A DNA stretch of 64,000 nucleotides from Chitinophaga lutea (lineage in GTDB: Bacteria; Bacteroidota; Bacteroidia; Chitinophagales; Chitinophagaceae). The stretch's first letter is position 1. The number at the start of each line of letters is the position of its first letter. Below are positions 63,392 to 64,000 of the stretch, piece by piece. Location of the stretch: contig NZ_RPDH01000002.1 in NCBI RefSeq assembly GCF_003813775.1, positions 992,001 to 1,056,000 on the forward strand. Direction: 5' to 3'. The notes below the pieces were generated by a model. That model was not told the DNA's origin, searched no databases, and saw nothing but the letters and a program-made list of their open reading frames with translations. Both the position numbers and the translations under genes were made by a program.

Positions 63392-64000
63392 TCATTTTTT
63401 TAAGATAAAATACACTTTAATGTCGTTTTTCTTATAATGTTCATTATCAATATAAAACGCTCCTTTCGTATCGAATTCGACACCATGACTATCCGTGGCG
63501 GTTATCATACCCTCCGATTTGAGTTCCTTCAACACAGCATTGATGTGCTTAGGCAAAAATTCATTTCTGAGAACAAACTCATACAAATCTACATTCGAAA
63601 TCCTTTTTCCGGAAAACTTTAAATACTCAGTAGTCTGGGATTTCAAATATTCAATATTTCTTCTCCGGTCCATTTCTTCTTCATATGCTGCAAACAAGGA
63701 CATATTGGTGGAAGGCTTCTTAAATCCCTTTCCACTGCGGGGATCAGCTTTCCAAATTACCTCCAGCATCTTTTCTAAGCCGTAGATATTCGATGAAATA
63801 AAGAACAAAGCATAATAATTCCCCTTCCCTCTTTCAATGTAGTATGAACAAGTATAGAAACTATCCCCCATTGAAAGGGCTCGCTTGATTTCGTTTATAT
63901 AATCAAAAACATTATCAATTTTCTCTTTATGAATTTTATGATCAATTGGAAAAAAGTCAAAGATAAAATTCCTGAGATTTTCGTAGCATTTCCGCTCGTT
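63392..64000 (-). CDS. tcmP: Three-Cys-motif partner protein (TcmP), C-terminal part
   Basis: The frame is open from the right edge of the window (the first visible codons read NERKCYENLRNFIF) to the stop at 63392: 202 residues, with the N-terminus missing. Visible are YYALFFISSNIYGLEKMLEVIW, then DPRSGKGF, and a winged-helix-like end. Identification rests mainly on these features and on the adjacent DUF5131 gene, its regular partner. An internal ATG at 63871 is not the start. Confidence 0.8.
   Translation of the reverse strand, partial: NERKCYENLRNFIFDFFPIDHKIHKEKIDNVFDYINEIKRALSMGDSFYTCSYYIERGKGNYYALFFISSNIYGLEKMLEVIWKADPRSGKGFKKPSTNMSLFAAYEEEMDRRRNIEYLKSQTTEYLKFSGKRISNVDLYEFVLRNEFLPKHINAVLKELKSEGMITATDSHGVEFDTKGAFYIDNEHYKKNDIKVYFILKK

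Overview
The window reads as a chromosomal segment of a Bacteroidota bacterium, most likely Chitinophagaceae and Chitinophaga-like. The pointers are SusC/SusD pairs, a hybrid two-component system, an ECF sigma/FecR/TonB receptor unit, DUF983, DUF4974, DUF4468 and SusD_2 families, poor Shine-Dalgarno sequences and a GC-rich codon style. This assignment comes from gene families, not from a database match. The first 60.5 kb is fairly uniform and GC-rich by eye; after the tRNA-Lys gene the DNA becomes clearly AT-richer and accessory in content.

Layout. (1) 1-7.3 kb: a polysaccharide-utilisation (PUL) fragment on the minus strand: HTCS regulator, a SusC lacking its usual N-terminal domain, and the start of a SusD lipoprotein. 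(2) 7.5-9.4 kb: DUF983, AraC and GreA/B-like genes. (3) 9.4-10.5 kb: a gene-free stretch with an 11-bp-phased GTAC palindrome and two CTTTG-N5-CAAAG dyads. (4) 10.5-19.1 kb, plus strand: ferritin-like and DUF1361 genes, LemA plus DUF2207, a repeat-rich secreted protein, a GH2 glycosidase behind a LacI-type palindrome, and an outer-membrane barrel. (5) 19.2-33.4 kb, minus strand: a complete ECF-sigma-controlled PUL of eight genes that carries two different phosphatases. (6) 33.5-39.7 kb: aldolase (DapA family) and Na+ symporter, with a divergent AraC regulator and a haem-bearing PVC-type dehydrogenase. (7) 39.7-42.8 kb: small lipoproteins, 75-bp tandem repeats, an N-truncated zinc-ribbon gene and a sigma-54-like promoter. 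(8) 43.1-49.0 kb: a four-gene cluster of unrecognised proteins (two paralogues flanking a third protein) ending in a membrane-anchored GH25 muramidase. A LytTR regulator is divergent to it. This is my best candidate for an undescribed system. (9) 49.2-54.2 kb: a tandem duplication of a large thioredoxin-domain protein that also copied the 3' end of the neighbouring alkB gene. (10) 54.2-58.3 kb: a six-gene alkylation-damage operon in which the domains of Ada are split over separate genes. (11) 58.4-60.5 kb: YggS, a methyltransferase, tRNA-Lys. (12) 60.6-64.0 kb: AT-rich accessory DNA with small secreted proteins, a frameshifted PIN-like gene and a DUF5131/TcmP pair.

How the parts work together. 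The two PULs each couple a sensor to outer-membrane glycan import. The HTCS acts on the SusC promoter next to it. The second PUL uses an ECF sigma, a FecR anti-sigma and an STN-bearing SusC, then periplasmic hydrolases that probably strip phosphate and sugars from a phosphorylated glycan. The 54-58 kb operon combines oxidative demethylation, methyl transfer and a transcriptional sensor. No CRISPR array, rRNA, intact insertion sequence or replication origin was seen.
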